A DNA stretch of 64,000 nucleotides from Streptomyces albidoflavus (GTDB lineage Bacteria; Actinomycetota; Actinomycetes; Streptomycetales; Streptomycetaceae), in NCBI RefSeq assembly GCF_000719955.1, contig NZ_JOII01000019.1:1-64000 (forward strand), in the 5' to 3' direction. Every line of letters starts with the position of its first letter. Within the stretch, counting starts at the first letter, position 1. Under the pieces are notes generated by a model. The model was not told the origin of the DNA. It searched no databases and saw only the letters and a list, made by a program, of their open reading frames with translations. Both the position numbers and the translations under genes were made by a program. Below are positions 43,287-53,413 of this stretch, piece by piece.

Positions 43287-44051
43287 TCAGTCCCGGGCGC
43301 GCGGCTCGCCCACGAGCGTGCCGATCTTCTCACCCTTGACGGCCCGGGCGATATTGCCGGTCGCGAGAAGTTCGAAGACCAGGATGGGCAGCTTGTTGTC
43401 CCGGCACAGCGTGATCGCGGTCATGTCGGCGACCTTGAGGTCCCGGGTGATGACCTCGCCGTAGCCCAGGGCGTCGAACTTGACCGCGTCCGGGTTGGCC
43501 TTCGGGTCGGAATCGTAGACCCCGTCGACACCGTTCTTGCCCATCAGCAGCGCTTCGGCGTCGATCTCGAGCGCGCGCTGGGCGGCGGTGGTGTCGGTGG
43601 AGAAGTACGGCATGCCCATGCCCGCGCCGAAGATGACGACGCGGCCCTTCTCCAGGTGCCGCACCGCACGGAGCGGGATGTACGGCTCGGCCACCTGCCC
43701 CATGGTGATGGCCGTCTGCACGCGCGAGTCGATACCTTCCTTCTCCAGGAAGTCCTGGAGCGCGAGGCAGTTCATGACGGTGCCGAGCATGCCCATGTAG
43801 TCGGAGCGCGCACGGTCCATGCCGCGCTGCTGGAGTTCGGCGCCGCGGAAGAAGTTGCCGCCACCGATCACCACGGCGATCTGCGCGCCGTCACGGACCA
43901 CGGCGGCGATCTCACGGGCGATCGCGTGCACCACGTCGGGGTCGACGCCGAGCCCCCCGCCGCCGGCGAAAGCCTCGCCGGAAAGCTTCAGCAGGAAGCG
44001 GCCGGCTCCTTTGCCGTCCTCGCTCCTGGCAGCACTGTCAACATTGCCCAT
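43287..44051 (-). CDS. pyrH: UMP kinase
   Basis: A 254-residue amino-acid-kinase-fold enzyme phosphorylating UMP to [13 protein letters not shown] near 19-28 is the phosphate-binding strand, [10 protein letters not shown] follows near 63-72, and [12 protein letters not shown] is the nucleotide site. The ATG at 44051 has GAGGAG upstream. It lies between tsf and frr as in most Gram-positive bacteria and is separated from tsf by a terminator-like hairpin. Confidence 0.96.
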   Translation of the reverse strand: MGNVDSAARSEDGKGAGRFLLKLSGEAFAGGGGLGVDPDVVHAIAREIAAVVRDGAQIAVVIGGGNFFRGAELQQRGMDRARSDYMGMLGTVMNCLALQDFLEKEGIDSRVQTAITMGQVAEPYIPLRAVRHLEKGRVVIFGAGMGMPYFSTDTTAAQRALEIDAEALLMGKNGVDGVYDSDPKANPDAVKFDALGYGEVITRDLKVADMTAITLCRDNKLPILVFELLATGNIARAVKGEKIGTLVGEPRARD

Positions 44052-44077
44052 GGGGTCTTCTCCTCGTGCACATACGA

Positions 44078-44128
44078 AGGAGGCCATTGCCGTTGGATGC
44101 GGTATCCCGATCGCGGCAATGGCCTCCT
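44078..44128. terminator. Hairpin between tsf and pyrH
   Basis: Perfect 15-base arms (AGGAGGCCATTGCCG at 44078-44092 and its complement at 44114-44128) enclose a 21-base loop. Being upstream of pyrH, it probably ends or attenuates rpsB-tsf transcripts. The left arm also contains a Shine-Dalgarno-like AGGAGG on the plus strand, which has no gene to serve. Confidence 0.8.
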
Positions 44129-44222
44129 CGTCAGATCTGCGGTCGTCCGGTGCGTCCGACGCGGCGCACCCTGGCGTCCGCCACCGGCCCCGTCAGGGCC
44201 GTTCGTCGATCGCGGTCCGGAC

Positions 44223-45059
44223 TCAGATGCCGACCTTGATGCGCGCGAAGCGCTTCAGGCTGACACCGGCCTCGTCCAGGATCTTCTGGACGGACTTCTT
44301 GTTGTCCTTGGCGAAGGGCTGGTCCAGGAGGGTGACCTCCTTGAAGAAGCCGTTCACCCGGCCCTCGACGATCTTCGGGAGCGCGGCCTCCGGCTTGCCC
44401 TCGTTGCGCGAGGTCTCCTCGGCGACGCGGCGCTCGTTCTCGACGACCTCGGCCGGCACCTCGTCACGCGAGAGGTACTTCGGCGAGAAGGCGGCGATGT
44501 GCTGCGCGACGTCCTTGGCGACCTCGGCGTTCTCCTTGTCGAGCTCGACGAGGACACCGATCTGCGGCGGGAGGTCGGGCATGGTGCGGTGCATGTACGC
44601 CGCGACGTAGCCGCCCGTGAACTGCGCGAAGCGGTCCAGGACGATCTTCTCGCCGAGGTTGGCGTTGGCCTCGTCCACGTACGCCTGGACCGTCTTGCCG
44701 GACTCGATCTCGGAGGCGAGCAGCGCCTCCAGGTCGGCCGGGGAGGTCGCGGCGATGTGCTGCGCCAGGGTTTTGGCGACGTGCTGGAACTTCTCGCCCT
44801 TGGCGACGAAGTCCGTCTCGCACTTCAGCTCGACGAGGACACCGGAGGTGTGGTCGTCGGCGATGAGGGAGACGACAGCGCCGTTCTCGGCGGAGCGGCC
44901 CTCGCGCTTGGCGACGCCCTTCTGGCCCTTGACGCGGAGGAGCTCGACGGCCTTGTCGACGCTGCCCTCGGCCTCGTCGAGCGCCTTCTTGCAGTCCATC
45001 ATGCCGGCGCCGGTGAGCTCGCGGAGCTTCTTGACGTCGGCGGCGGTGTAGTTCGCCAT
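44223..45059 (-). CDS. tsf: Translation elongation factor Ts
   Basis: A 278-residue nucleotide-exchange factor for EF-Tu. The N-terminal UBA-like domain contains ADVKKLRELTGAGMMDCKKA, and the conserved ELKCETDFVA lies near 80. Full length for the family. The ATG at 45059 starts MANYTAADV. It follows rpsB after a strong hairpin. Confidence 0.97.
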   Translation of the reverse strand: MANYTAADVKKLRELTGAGMMDCKKALDEAEGSVDKAVELLRVKGQKGVAKREGRSAENGAVVSLIADDHTSGVLVELKCETDFVAKGEKFQHVAKTLAQHIAATSPADLEALLASEIESGKTVQAYVDEANANLGEKIVLDRFAQFTGGYVAAYMHRTMPDLPPQIGVLVELDKENAEVAKDVAQHIAAFSPKYLSRDEVPAEVVENERRVAEETSRNEGKPEAALPKIVEGRVNGFFKEVTLLDQPFAKDNKKSVQKILDEAGVSLKRFARIKVGI

Positions 45060-45101
45060 GGTGATGTGAATCTCTCTCGAAGTCTGGAAGATCTACGGGT
45101 G

Positions 45102-45132
45102 GACGGCGGGGGCTGGTCCAGCCCCCGCCGTC
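45102..45132. terminator. Attenuator-type hairpin between rpsB and tsf
   Basis: GACGGCGGGGGCTGG (45102-45116) pairs with CCAGCCCCCGCCGTC (45118-45132) almost without a loop. Its intercistronic position suggests partial termination that sets the S2:EF-Ts ratio. Confidence 0.8.
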
Positions 45133-45151
45133 AGCAACCGATGAGGATCGG

Positions 45152-46090
45152 TCAGGCCTGCTCGGGCTCGACGGCCGCGGCGCCCGTGGCCTCCTCGACG
45201 ACGGCCGGGGCGACAGCCTGCTCGGCGTCGGCGACCTTCTCCGTCTCGGCGGAGGTCTGCACCTCGTCCTTGGCGGCGGGGGTCTCGGCCTCAGCGGCCT
45301 CGGCGGGGGTCTTGTCGCCCTCGAGCAGGTCGCGCTCCCACTCGGCCAGCGGCTCACCGGCGGCCTTGTCGCCCGGCTTCGAGTCGCCGGTGGCGACGCC
45401 GGAACGGGCGATGAGGCCCTCGGCGACGGCGTCGGCGATCACGCGGGTGAGCAGGGTGACGGAGCGGATCGCGTCGTCGTTGCCCGGGATCTTGTAGTCG
45501 ACCTCGTCGGGGTCGCAGTTGGTGTCGAGGATGGCGACGACCGGGATGTGGAGCTTGCGCGCCTCACCGACGGCGATGTGCTCCTTCTTGGTGTCCACGA
45601 TCCAGACGGCGCTGGGCACCTTCTGCATCTCGCGGATACCACCGAGGGTCTTCTCCAGCTTGGCCTTCTCGCGCGAGAGGACCAGGAGCTCCTTCTTGGT
45701 GAGGCCGGAGGCGGCCACGTCCTCGAAGTCGATCTGCTCCAGCTCCTTGAGGCGCTGGAGGCGCTTGTAGACGGTGGAGAAGTTGGTGAGCATGCCGCCC
45801 AGCCAGCGCTGGTTGACGTAGGGCATGCCGACGCGGGTGGCCTGCTCCGCGATGGCCTCCTGCGCCTGCTTCTTCGTACCGACGAACATCACCGTGCCGC
45901 CGTGGGCGACGGTCTCCTTGACGAACTCGTAGGCGCGGTCGATGTACGACAGCGACTGGAGCAGGTCGATGATGTAGATGCCGTTGCGCTCCGTGAAGAT
46001 GAAGCGCTTCATCTTCGGGTTCCAGCGGCGGGTCTGGTGACCGAAGTGGACGCCGCTTTCCAGCAGCTCCCGCATCGTGACGACGGCCAT
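45152..46090 (-). CDS. rpsB: 30S ribosomal protein S2
   Basis: A 312-residue S2 protein. [20 protein letters not shown] is the canonical start, with [17 protein letters not shown] following, and [12 protein letters not shown] lies in the middle. The core ends near 250. The last 60 residues are an acidic Ala/Glu-rich tail typical of actinobacterial S2. The ATG at 46090 follows AAGGAGA. Confidence 0.97.
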   Translation of the reverse strand: MAVVTMRELLESGVHFGHQTRRWNPKMKRFIFTERNGIYIIDLLQSLSYIDRAYEFVKETVAHGGTVMFVGTKKQAQEAIAEQATRVGMPYVNQRWLGGMLTNFSTVYKRLQRLKELEQIDFEDVAASGLTKKELLVLSREKAKLEKTLGGIREMQKVPSAVWIVDTKKEHIAVGEARKLHIPVVAILDTNCDPDEVDYKIPGNDDAIRSVTLLTRVIADAVAEGLIARSGVATGDSKPGDKAAGEPLAEWERDLLEGDKTPAEAAEAETPAAKDEVQTSAETEKVADAEQAVAPAVVEEATGAAAVEPEQA

Positions 46091-46579
46091 GGCCGTATCT
46101 CCTTGAGTACTCGGTTGCCGTGACCACCGGACGGCGGTCACGCCTGACGCCCCGCGCGCTGTGCCCGAAGGACCGAGGAGCGCGGACGTCGACCAGAGGG
46201 GTTGACGTCGGGGCGTGCGAAGTCGACCCGGTGACCCGGATCGCCATCAGAAGTGTACGGGACCGCCGACCCACCGGGTGACGCCGCTGTCCACAACCAG
46301 CCGGTAGTCCACAGATTCGGATCATGATCCCCGAAATCAGCCGTGAGGGGCCACTGTGTACTCATGAACACGCAGAGTTACGCACTTGCCGGCTTCGTCC
46401 GCCGCATCGCCCGTACCGCCTTCAGCCCTCGCGCCCGCCGGAGTTCCACCGGTCCGGTGCGAGGCAGGTTCACCCCTGTGCCCCCAAGGGCAGCAAAGAC
46501 CGCTCCGACCGCCCGTACCGGCGTTCTCGGCGCCCAGCTTTACTGGGCAACCACGCCCGCACATCCCACCCGGCCATCA
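46091..46579. other. Divergent region upstream of rpsB with a long palindrome
   Basis: No confident gene. A near-perfect palindrome spans 46314-46338 with the exact core GGATCATGATCC at 46319-46330, a possible operator. A TACACT hexamer on the minus strand near 46253 could be a -10 box for rpsB, but the -35 is unclear. The frame of the M23-like gene is open from 46364, but third-position GC falls between about 46450 and 46570, so I treat that part as untranslated. Confidence 0.45.
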
Positions 46580-47614
46580 GTGCTTCCTCGACGCCCACTC
46601 GCCCGCGCCGGGACGGTCCTGCTCTGCACCGTCGCCGCCCTCGCCCTGGCATCGGCGGTGAGGGCGGCGGACCCGCCTGCCCCGGCACCCCCTCCTCCCA
46701 CTCCCACAGGCGACGGAACGGCCGGCTCCGCGAAGCCACGCCCCACCGGGACCACCGCCCAGGTCCGCCGCCAGGCCGCGACGCCAGCACGCACCCGTTC
46801 GTCCGGACGGGCCGAGACCGCGCGCCCGCGTTCCCGGCCACGTCCTGCCTCTGAGCCGCACCTGCGGCAGCCCGATGCGTCCGCCCCCGGCGCGGTCCCG
46901 GGCGCACGGTCCTGGCCGGTGGGCACCCGGCCGCACGTCGCACGAGGCTGGGAGCCCCCGGCGACCGACTTCGGCCCGGGGCACCGGGGAGTGGACCTGA
47001 AGGCCCCGGTGGGCACGACGGTCCGGGCGGCCGCCACCGGACGGGTCTCCTTCGCAGGCCCGGTGGCAGGCCGCGGAGTCCTCGCCATCGAGCTGTCCAA
47101 CAGCGGCACGACCCCGCTGCGCATCACCTACGAGCCGGTACGGGCCTTGGTCGCTGTCGGCGACGAAGTGGTGGCGGGCCAGCCGGTGGCCGTGCTGGAG
47201 GCCGGCACCCACTGCCCGCACTCGTGCCTCCACTGGGGCCTGCTGCGCGGCAAGGAGTACCTGGACCCGCTCACCCTGCTCCCCGATTGGATGCTGCGGC
47301 ACGGACCTTCACGCCTGCTGCCCGTGAGCGGCGTCCCGGAGCCTTCGGCGGACCGTCCCGAGGTCGCGGCGTCCGGCCCGAAGGCGTTCACGCCGGTGGT
47401 GCACCACACGCACGCCCCCGCGAGAAGGCGGAGCCGGGATCACCGAACAGGCGGGCACACCGCCGCACGGCGCTCCGCAGCGCGAAGCAGGCCCGCCGGC
47501 CGTAGTCGTCAACGCCCGGTCGCCAACCGTCCAGATAGCCGTCGAGGGCAGGCACCCCACGGAAAGGTCAGCCGCGGACGCCGCCGAGGGCCATCGCCAC
47601 GGTCGCGTCGATGA
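46580..47614 (+). CDS. Secreted LytM/M23-like protein with a degenerate active site
   Basis: About 344 residues from GTG 46580. A Sec signal peptide (PRRPLARAG, then TVLLCTVAALALASA, cut near VRA) precedes a disordered Pro/Arg-rich stretch and an M23 domain at about 125-235. GHRGVDL supplies His135 and Asp139. The second metal motif reads Cys-Leu-His (216-218) where active enzymes have His-x-His, so it may bind but not cut peptidoglycan. The frame is open back to ATG 46364, so the start is uncertain. The last 80 residues are Arg-rich with poor third-position GC and overlap the next gene by 47 bases. An earlier stop may have been lost. Confidence 0.75.
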   Translation: MLPRRPLARAGTVLLCTVAALALASAVRAADPPAPAPPPPTPTGDGTAGSAKPRPTGTTAQVRRQAATPARTRSSGRAETARPRSRPRPASEPHLRQPDASAPGAVPGARSWPVGTRPHVARGWEPPATDFGPGHRGVDLKAPVGTTVRAAATGRVSFAGPVAGRGVLAIELSNSGTTPLRITYEPVRALVAVGDEVVAGQPVAVLEAGTHCPHSCLHWGLLRGKEYLDPLTLLPDWMLRHGPSRLLPVSGVPEPSADRPEVAASGPKAFTPVVHHTHAPARRRSRDHRTGGHTAARRSAARSRPAGRSRQRPVANRPDSRRGQAPHGKVSRGRRRGPSPRSRR

Positions 47615-48149
47615 TCGCCTGCGGGTCCTCCGCCGCCCCCAGCTCGATACGCCGCACCGCCGCGTCGACGACGCCCTGGAGCAGCATGGCGGCGAGCCGC
47701 GGACGCTCGTGGCCCATCCCGTCCAGGGCGTCCACCACGACGGTCACGAGCCCTCCGTGGGCCGCGCGGATCTTCTCGCGCGCACTCGCGTCCAGCTCAC
47801 TCGCCGAGATCGCCACGACGGCACGGTGCCGGCGGTCCCCCACGAGGGCGAGCTGCGTGCGGACGTATGCCTCGACCTTCGCCTCAGGCGTGGTTTCTCG
47901 CTCCATGGCCGCCTGCACCTCGGCGGCCCATACGGGGATGTCGACCTCGCAGAGTTCCTCCACGACGGCCCCGCGCGAGCGGAAGTACTCGTACACGGAG
48001 GACCGCGCCAGCCCCGTACGTTCGGCGAGCGCGGGAAAGGTGAGGGCCTCCGTGCCGCCTTCCGACAGCAGGGACCTCGCGGCGTCCAGAAGGGCGCCGC
48101 GTTGCATCGACCGGTGCTCGGCCACGGAGGCCGCTCGAATCCTTGGCAC
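47568..48149 (-). CDS. TetR-family transcriptional regulator
   Basis: A 193-residue repressor. The N-terminal helix-turn-helix (about 20-62) contains ALAERTGLARSSVYEYFRSR. The C-terminal ligand domain has no recognisable subfamily mark. The GTG at 48149 starts VPRIRAASVAEH. It is convergent with the M23-like gene and lies downstream of whiG on the same strand; target unknown. Confidence 0.88.
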   Translation of the reverse strand: MPRIRAASVAEHRSMQRGALLDAARSLLSEGGTEALTFPALAERTGLARSSVYEYFRSRGAVVEELCEVDIPVWAAEVQAAMERETTPEAKVEAYVRTQLALVGDRRHRAVVAISASELDASAREKIRAAHGGLVTVVVDALDGMGHERPRLAAMLLQGVVDAAVRRIELGAAEDPQAIIDATVAMALGGVRG

Positions 48150-48343
48150 GTTCCCACTGTACGGATGACGCGTCCACGACGGCAGCCGGTACACCCTCTT
48201 CGTCCGCGTCGTGCCGTCGGCGTGATGCCGCATCTGGGTCGCTCCGGGGCGCCGGGGGCTTTCGTGGCACGCGGGGCGGCACGCACGACGCCCCCGGTCA
48301 CGCGCCGGAGGAGGCAGTGGGCCCCGCGCCCGGGACGCAAGGG

Positions 48344-49183
48344 TCAGCGGCCGAAACTGGACAGTTTCGCGCGGAGCTGCAGAACCGATTTCGTATGGAT
48401 CTGGCTCACTCTGCTTTCGGTCACGCCCAGGACGTGGCCGATCTCGGCGAGGGTCAGACCCTCGTAGTAGTAGAGCGTGACCACGGTCTTCTCGCGCTCG
48501 GGGAGGAGGTTGATCGCCCGGGCGAGCAGCCGGCGCAGCTCCCGGTCCTCGGCGAGCTCGACGGGGTTGTCGGCGGAGGTGTCCTCGAGGGTGTCCATGA
48601 TGCTGAGGCGGTCTCCCCCGCCCTCTCCGCCACCGTGGAGGAGTTCCTCTAGGGCCACCACGTTCGCCAGGGACAGCTGGCTGAAAACCGCGTGCAGATC
48701 CTCCACAGCGATCCCCATCTCCGCGGCCACCTCCGCCTCGGTGGGCGTGCGGTGCAGTTCGGCCTCGAGCGAGGCGTACGCACGCTCGACGTTGCGCGCC
48801 TTCTGCCGGACGGAACGGGGAATCCAGTCCAGCGCGCGCAGTTCGTCGATCATCGCGCCCCGGATCCGCGTGATGGCGTACGTCTCGAACTTGATGGACC
48901 GTTCCGGGTCGAACTTCTCGATGGCGTCGATGAGTCCGAAGATCCCGGACGAGACGAAGTCGGCCTGCTCCACGTTGGGCGGCAGGCCGACGCTGACCCG
49001 GCCCGCGACGTACTTGACCAGCGGGGAGTAGTGCAGGATCAGTTGCTCGCGCAGCCGCGCGTCGCCCGTGGCCTTGTAGGAGCTCCACAGCTCCTCAAGC
49101 GTGGTGGGAGCCTTGGGCCGCACGCTGCCGCGGGCGGCGGGAGGTCCTGCCGCCCGGTCAGACCCGGAGGTGTGCTGGGGCAT
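48344..49183 (-). CDS. whiG: Sporulation sigma factor WhiG
   Basis: A 279-residue FliA-type sigma-28 family factor that commits aerial hyphae to sporulation in Streptomyces. Regions 2 ([12 protein letters not shown] through [17 protein letters not shown]), 3 ([14 protein letters not shown]) and 4 ([20 protein letters not shown]) are all intact. The ATG at 49183 starts MPQHTSGSD, as in known WhiG proteins, after AAGGCGACGA. Its presence is strong evidence for a differentiating Streptomyces. Confidence 0.96.
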   Translation of the reverse strand: MPQHTSGSDRAAGPPAARGSVRPKAPTTLEELWSSYKATGDARLREQLILHYSPLVKYVAGRVSVGLPPNVEQADFVSSGIFGLIDAIEKFDPERSIKFETYAITRIRGAMIDELRALDWIPRSVRQKARNVERAYASLEAELHRTPTEAEVAAEMGIAVEDLHAVFSQLSLANVVALEELLHGGGEGGGDRLSIMDTLEDTSADNPVELAEDRELRRLLARAINLLPEREKTVVTLYYYEGLTLAEIGHVLGVTESRVSQIHTKSVLQLRAKLSSFGR

Positions 49184-49353
49184 TCGTCGCCTTGAGCCGT
49201 TCTGCCGTGAACTGGGGGAGATTGATGGTCCGATGGCGTGTCTGAGTCGAAATCCTTGCGAGCGTAACGTGACGAAGGGGTCGCGTTGAGCGAAGGGTAC
49301 GGGGTCGGAGCGGGACATTTGCGCCCCAGCGGGCGCCTCGCACGCCCCACCCG

Positions 49354-49380
49354 GCCCCGGTGCGACCAGCACACCGGGGC
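49354..49380. terminator. Terminator after dprA
   Basis: GCCCCGGTG (49354-49362) pairs with CACCGGGGC (49372-49380), 23 bases past the dprA stop and upstream of whiG. Confidence 0.65.
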
Positions 49381-49403
49381 GGTAAACCTCGCAACAGCCA
49401 AGG

Positions 49404-50657
49404 TCATGGGGCATGATCCGGACAGCTGGGCACTTTAGCTACCGGATCGTCACAGGTCGGAAATCCGCCCGAAAGCGCCTGGCGTGTCAACTTCCAGTTT
49501 TCCCCTCCGCGTTCGACGAAGCCGAGGGCGAGCAGCTCGTGGAGGTTGGCGGCCGTCTCGTCAGTGCTGGTGGCAGCGCCGCGGGCGATCCGCTCCAGAG
49601 AGCCACCGGGACCGGCCGGTACGGCTTCGAGGGTCCTGCCCAGCCGGTCGGGCAGGAGGTCCCTGGGAAGCACCGGGCCAGTCTTCGCGGGGGCCAGTTC
49701 CCCCATTCCGCCGACGAGTTCGACGATGTCGCCGGCGTCCGCGACCAGGTGGCCTTCTCCGCGCAGCAGTTCGTGGACGCCGGCAGAGAGGCCACTGGTC
49801 ACCGGACCGGGAACTCCCATGACGGCGCGCCCCAGTCGCGCAGCGGCGCGCGCCGTCGACAACGCACCGCTCCGGTAAGCCGCCTCCACGACCACCGTTC
49901 CCCGCGTCAGCGCGGCGATGACGCGGTTACGCAGCACGAACCTGCTGGGCGTCGGATGGTCGCCCGGCGGCAACTCGCTCACCACCAGACCTTGTTCGGC
50001 GATCCTGGCGATGAGCTGGGCGTGGCCTCGCGGGTAGGGGCTGTCCACGCCGCAGGCGAGGACCGCGACCGTGGCGCCGCCCGCCCCGAGGGTGGCGCGG
50101 TGGGCCGCGCCGTCGATGCCGTACGCGCCGCCGGAGACCACCACCCAGCCGCGCTCCGCGAGCCCCGCCCCGAGCAGGCCCGCGGCGTGCGCCCCGTAGT
50201 CCGTGCACGCCCTGGCCCCGACCAGCGCCACGGAGCGCAGAGCCCAGAAGCGGAGCGAGGGGGTCCCCCGTACCCAAAGACCGAGGGGCCGGGCGTCGCC
50301 GAGGTCGTCCAGCTGGGCGGGCCACTCGGCGTCGCCGGGGCAGACGAAGCGGGCCCCGGCCTCCCGGGCTGCCGCGAGGTCGAGTTCGGGGCGCGCGTCG
50401 CGGGCCCGCAGTCGCAGCCCCGCCATCCGCCCCGCGGTGGCACCGGGCAGCGGCGGCCCCTCGCCCCGCAGCCGGTCGAGCAGCGCCACCGGCCCCAGTC
50501 TGCGCAGCCACTGGCCTCCGCGGGAGTCCCCCGGTTCCAGAACGCGGGTCAGGCCGGCTCTGGCCAGGCGTTCGGCCGCGGCGTCCCCGGTGTGCCTCCC
50601 GGTGCCGGGCAACTGCTCCTGGGCGGGCGGAAGGCGGCCTTCGTGCGGCAGGGTCAC
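49404..50657 (-). CDS. dprA: DNA processing protein DprA
   Basis: A 417-residue Rossmann-fold protein that binds single-stranded DNA and loads RecA in transformation. [39 protein letters not shown] and [21 protein letters not shown] are the family blocks. A winged-helix-like C-terminal part follows. The GTG at 50657 overlaps the comM stop by four bases (GTGA). Its role in non-competent Streptomyces is unclear. Confidence 0.94.
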   Translation of the reverse strand: MTLPHEGRLPPAQEQLPGTGRHTGDAAAERLARAGLTRVLEPGDSRGGQWLRRLGPVALLDRLRGEGPPLPGATAGRMAGLRLRARDARPELDLAAAREAGARFVCPGDAEWPAQLDDLGDARPLGLWVRGTPSLRFWALRSVALVGARACTDYGAHAAGLLGAGLAERGWVVVSGGAYGIDGAAHRATLGAGGATVAVLACGVDSPYPRGHAQLIARIAEQGLVVSELPPGDHPTPSRFVLRNRVIAALTRGTVVVEAAYRSGALSTARAAARLGRAVMGVPGPVTSGLSAGVHELLRGEGHLVADAGDIVELVGGMGELAPAKTGPVLPRDLLPDRLGRTLEAVPAGPGGSLERIARGAATSTDETAANLHELLALGFVERGGENWKLTRQALSGGFPTCDDPVAKVPSCPDHAP

Positions 50658-52267
50658 CGCGCACCTGCCGCGATGCTGGGCACGCCCCGGGGGATGCCGG
50701 TGCGCAGTTGCAGGGCCGCCTCCACGTCACCCGCGTCGGGCTGGTCGTGGCCCCTCAGGTCGGCGACGGTCCAGGCCACGCGCAGTACGCGGTCGAGGCC
50801 GCGGGCGCTGAGCATGCCCCGTTCCAGTTCGCGTTCGGCGGCCTGCATGGCGCCTGCCGCCGCGTGCCACCGGGTGCGCAGCGCATGGCCCGACACCTCG
50901 CCGTTGGTTCGCCACGGCGTCCCGGCCAGGCGCTGTTCCGCGCGCTGCCGGGCCTCCAGCACCCGGGCGGCGACGGTCTCCGTGGACTCACCCCGCTCCC
51001 CCGCACCGACCAGTTCGGCCCGGGAGACGCGATCGACGTCGACCCTGAGGTCGACCCGGTCCAGGAGCGGGCCGGAGAGCCTGGCCTGGTAGCGCCGCAC
51101 GACCGAGGGCATGCAGTCGCACGGGTCGCCCTGAGTGCCGTGGCGGCCGCACGGACAGGGGTTGGCCGCCAGGACCATGAGGAACTGCGCGGGCAGCCGG
51201 ACGACCCCGGCCGCGCGGGCGACCACGACGTGCCCCGATTCGAGGGGCTGCCGCAGCGCGTCGAGGGCCTTGGCCCCGAACTCCGGCGCCTCGTCAAGAA
51301 AAAGCACACCCCTGTGGGCGAGAGAGACGGCTCCCGGGCGGGGCAGCCCGTTGCCCCCTCCGACGAGGGACTGCATGGTCGCCGAGTGGTGCGGGGCGCA
51401 GTAAGGCGGTCTGCTGAGCAGGGGCCCGCCCGCCTGCAGGACTCCGGCCACCGAGTGGACCGCGGTGACCTCCAGGGCTGCGGTGCGGTCCAGGGCGGGC
51501 ATGATGCCGGGGAGCCGCTCGGCGAGCATCGTCTTGCCCGCCCCGGGCGGACCCTTCAGATAGATGTGGTGACCGCCCGCCGCAGCCACCTCCAGGGCAC
51601 CCCGTGCGAGATGTTGACCGGCCACGTCGCCGAAGTCCAGGCGCCGCCCGTCCGCCGTCTGACTCGGCGCGCCGATGCCCGCGCCGGGGAAACTGAAACC
51701 GGACAGGAGCGGATCGGGACGACCCGGAGCGTCGGGTTCCTCCTCGGGAACGGGAGTGTCGGTGAGCACCGCCACGAGCTGGCGCAGGGTGCGGACACCG
51801 AGCACCGAGATGCCAGGCACCAGGGCGGCCTCGGCGGCGGAGCACTCCGGGACGACGACCTGCTCGTATCCCGCCTCGGCGGCCGCCAGTACGGCCGGCA
51901 GCACCCCGCGTACGGGCCGCACGCGGCCGTCGAGGCCCAGTTCGCCGATCATCACCAGGTCGGTGAGGCTGCGGGGGTCGATGAGTTCCGCCGCGCCCAG
52001 GACGGCGGTGGCGACGGCGAGGTCGAATCCGCTGCCGCTCTTGGGGACCGAGGCCGGACTGAGGCCGATGGTCAGTTTGCGCTGCGGCCACTCGATGCCG
52101 GCGTTGGCCACCGCGGCACGTACCCGGTCCCGGCTCTCCACCAGGGTCTTGTCCGGCAGTCCTACCAGGGCGAACGAGGCGACGCCGGGCTCCAGGTCCG
52201 CCTGGACCTCGACGATGATCCCTTCGACGCCCACCAGGGTGACCGCGTAGGTCCGTGCGAAGGCCAT
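50654..52267 (-). CDS. ComM/YifB-family AAA+ ATPase (Mg-chelatase-like)
   Basis: A 537-residue protein. An N-terminal Lon-protease-like S5 domain (about 1-170, with GLPDKTLVESRDRVRAA and KSGSGFDLAVA) is followed by an AAA+ domain with Walker A GPPGAGKT (239-246) and Walker B LFLDEAPEF. The zinc-finger-like NPCPCGRHG lies before the C-terminal helices. ComM helicases promote branch migration during recombination of incoming DNA. The ATG overlaps the upstream YraN stop by one base; the three genes are one operon. Confidence 0.94.
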   Translation of the reverse strand: MAFARTYAVTLVGVEGIIVEVQADLEPGVASFALVGLPDKTLVESRDRVRAAVANAGIEWPQRKLTIGLSPASVPKSGSGFDLAVATAVLGAAELIDPRSLTDLVMIGELGLDGRVRPVRGVLPAVLAAAEAGYEQVVVPECSAAEAALVPGISVLGVRTLRQLVAVLTDTPVPEEEPDAPGRPDPLLSGFSFPGAGIGAPSQTADGRRLDFGDVAGQHLARGALEVAAAGGHHIYLKGPPGAGKTMLAERLPGIMPALDRTAALEVTAVHSVAGVLQAGGPLLSRPPYCAPHHSATMQSLVGGGNGLPRPGAVSLAHRGVLFLDEAPEFGAKALDALRQPLESGHVVVARAAGVVRLPAQFLMVLAANPCPCGRHGTQGDPCDCMPSVVRRYQARLSGPLLDRVDLRVDVDRVSRAELVGAGERGESTETVAARVLEARQRAEQRLAGTPWRTNGEVSGHALRTRWHAAAGAMQAAERELERGMLSARGLDRVLRVAWTVADLRGHDQPDAGDVEAALQLRTGIPRGVPSIAAGAR

Positions 52268-52629
52268 CAGCTCAGCCCCCGCACGTGCTCGACACGGGCG
52301 GCCCCGCGCGGCGGCAGCACCACGCCCACGAGGTCGATCCGTACGCCTCCGGGCGGTGGCCCCCCGTACTTCGCGAGCCACAGCTCCGCGAGCCGGCGCA
52401 GGCGTTTCGCCTTCTCGGCCGTGATCGCGGCCGACGGATGCCCGAACGGACCGGGCCGCCGGGTCTTGACCTCGCACATGACCAGGACATCCCCGTCCCG
52501 GGCCACCACATCGATCTCTCCGACGCGTCCCACGCGCCAGTTCCTCGCCAGAATCCGCATCCCGGCTGCGGTCAACGTCCTGACCGCCACATCTTCCCCG
52601 TACCGGCCCAGAGCGCCTCGTGCGTTCAT
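52267..52629 (-). CDS. UPF0102 (YraN-family) nuclease-fold protein
   Basis: A 120-residue protein. [12 protein letters not shown] and [29 protein letters not shown] form the restriction-endonuclease-like fold with its D...ExK motif (Asp in EIDVV, Glu and Lys in CEVKTR). Function is unproven, with a possible DNA-processing role given the coupling to comM and dprA. The ATG at 52629 has GGAGGTGATG upstream. Confidence 0.92.
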   Translation of the reverse strand: MNARGALGRYGEDVAVRTLTAAGMRILARNWRVGRVGEIDVVARDGDVLVMCEVKTRRPGPFGHPSAAITAEKAKRLRRLAELWLAKYGGPPPGGVRIDLVGVVLPPRGAARVEHVRGLS

Positions 52630-53042
52630 GCGGCATCACCTCCGGCACCGACAGTGCGGGGCGGAGCGGAATGCCGAGGGAACGCGGTGGACAACACCGC
52701 AATTGTGGATAACTCCGTCACCCTTGCGGGGAGACAGGGCTCCTCAAAGGGCCGGCAAGGGGTGCCGGCGCGGGGCGGGGGTCGCCGGAACGGGGCGACA
52801 CCGAAGCGGAGGGCGGGCGGCGGACGCCAGGAACGCCGCTCACGGCGCGGTCCGCCTCGGAGCCACCACGTAGCGCTACGACGGGGCCCGCTACGCGCCG
52901 TACGGGCCCCGCACGCTCCGCGCCCCATGCCCGCAGCGGGCCGCAAAACCCCAGCTCACGCGCCCCGTAACGGCCCCGCACGCCGCACTCACGGCGCGCG
53001 CCCCGTCCCCCCGCGAAACCCGCGCGGAGAGCCCCTCCGGGC
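52630..53042. other. Gap with a degenerate dispersed repeat
   Basis: No gene seen. Between about 52890 and 53040 are GCGCCGTACGGGCCCC and a decayed inverted core (GCCGCAAAACCCCAGCTCAC), then GCGCCCCGTAACGGCCCC. The part next to 52630 probably holds the promoter of the yraN-comM-dprA operon. A short AT-richer stretch (about 52690-52720) includes GTGGATAACTCC. Confidence 0.5.
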
Positions 53043-53351
53043 TCACCCCCCAGGCAGTTCGAGGTCGCTCTTGTTGAGCTCCTCGATGTTCACGTCCTTG
53101 AAGGTCAGCACCCGGACCTGCTTCACGAACCGCGCCGGCCGGTACATGTCCCACACCCAGGCGTCCGCCATGGAGACCTCGAAGAAGACCTCGCCCTGCA
53201 CGGAGTGGACCTGCATGTCGTAGTCGTTGGTCAGGTAGAAGCGCCGCTCGGTCTCGATCACGAACTTGAACAGACCGACGACATCGCGGTACTCCCGGTA
53301 GAGCTTCAGCTCCATCTCGGTCTCGTACTTCTCGAGGTCCTCGGCGCTCAT
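53043..53351 (-). CDS. DUF2469-family protein
   Basis: A 102-residue acidic protein conserved across actinobacteria, usually in this chromosomal neighbourhood. It runs MSAEDLEKYETEMELKLYRE through DMYRPARFVKQVRVLTFKDVNIEEL without gaps. Function unknown. The ATG at 53351 follows AGGGGAACATGCC. It is about 60 bases downstream of the NUDIX gene. Confidence 0.93.
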   Translation of the reverse strand: MSAEDLEKYETEMELKLYREYRDVVGLFKFVIETERRFYLTNDYDMQVHSVQGEVFFEVSMADAWVWDMYRPARFVKQVRVLTFKDVNIEELNKSDLELPGG

Positions 53352-53413
53352 GGCATGTTCCCCTTCAGCCGTGCGTGCCCCTATTGTGCGCCAGCCCTGC
53401 GAGGCGCTGACGG

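Noticed and set aside
44078..44128. AGGAGG in the tsf-pyrH hairpin as a ribosome site for a plus-strand gene
   Set aside because: No plus-strand gene follows. The sequence is one arm of a perfect hairpin.
42549..45497. A 982-codon plus-strand frame
   Set aside because: It is antisense to frr, pyrH, tsf and rpsB; no domain and no ribosome site.
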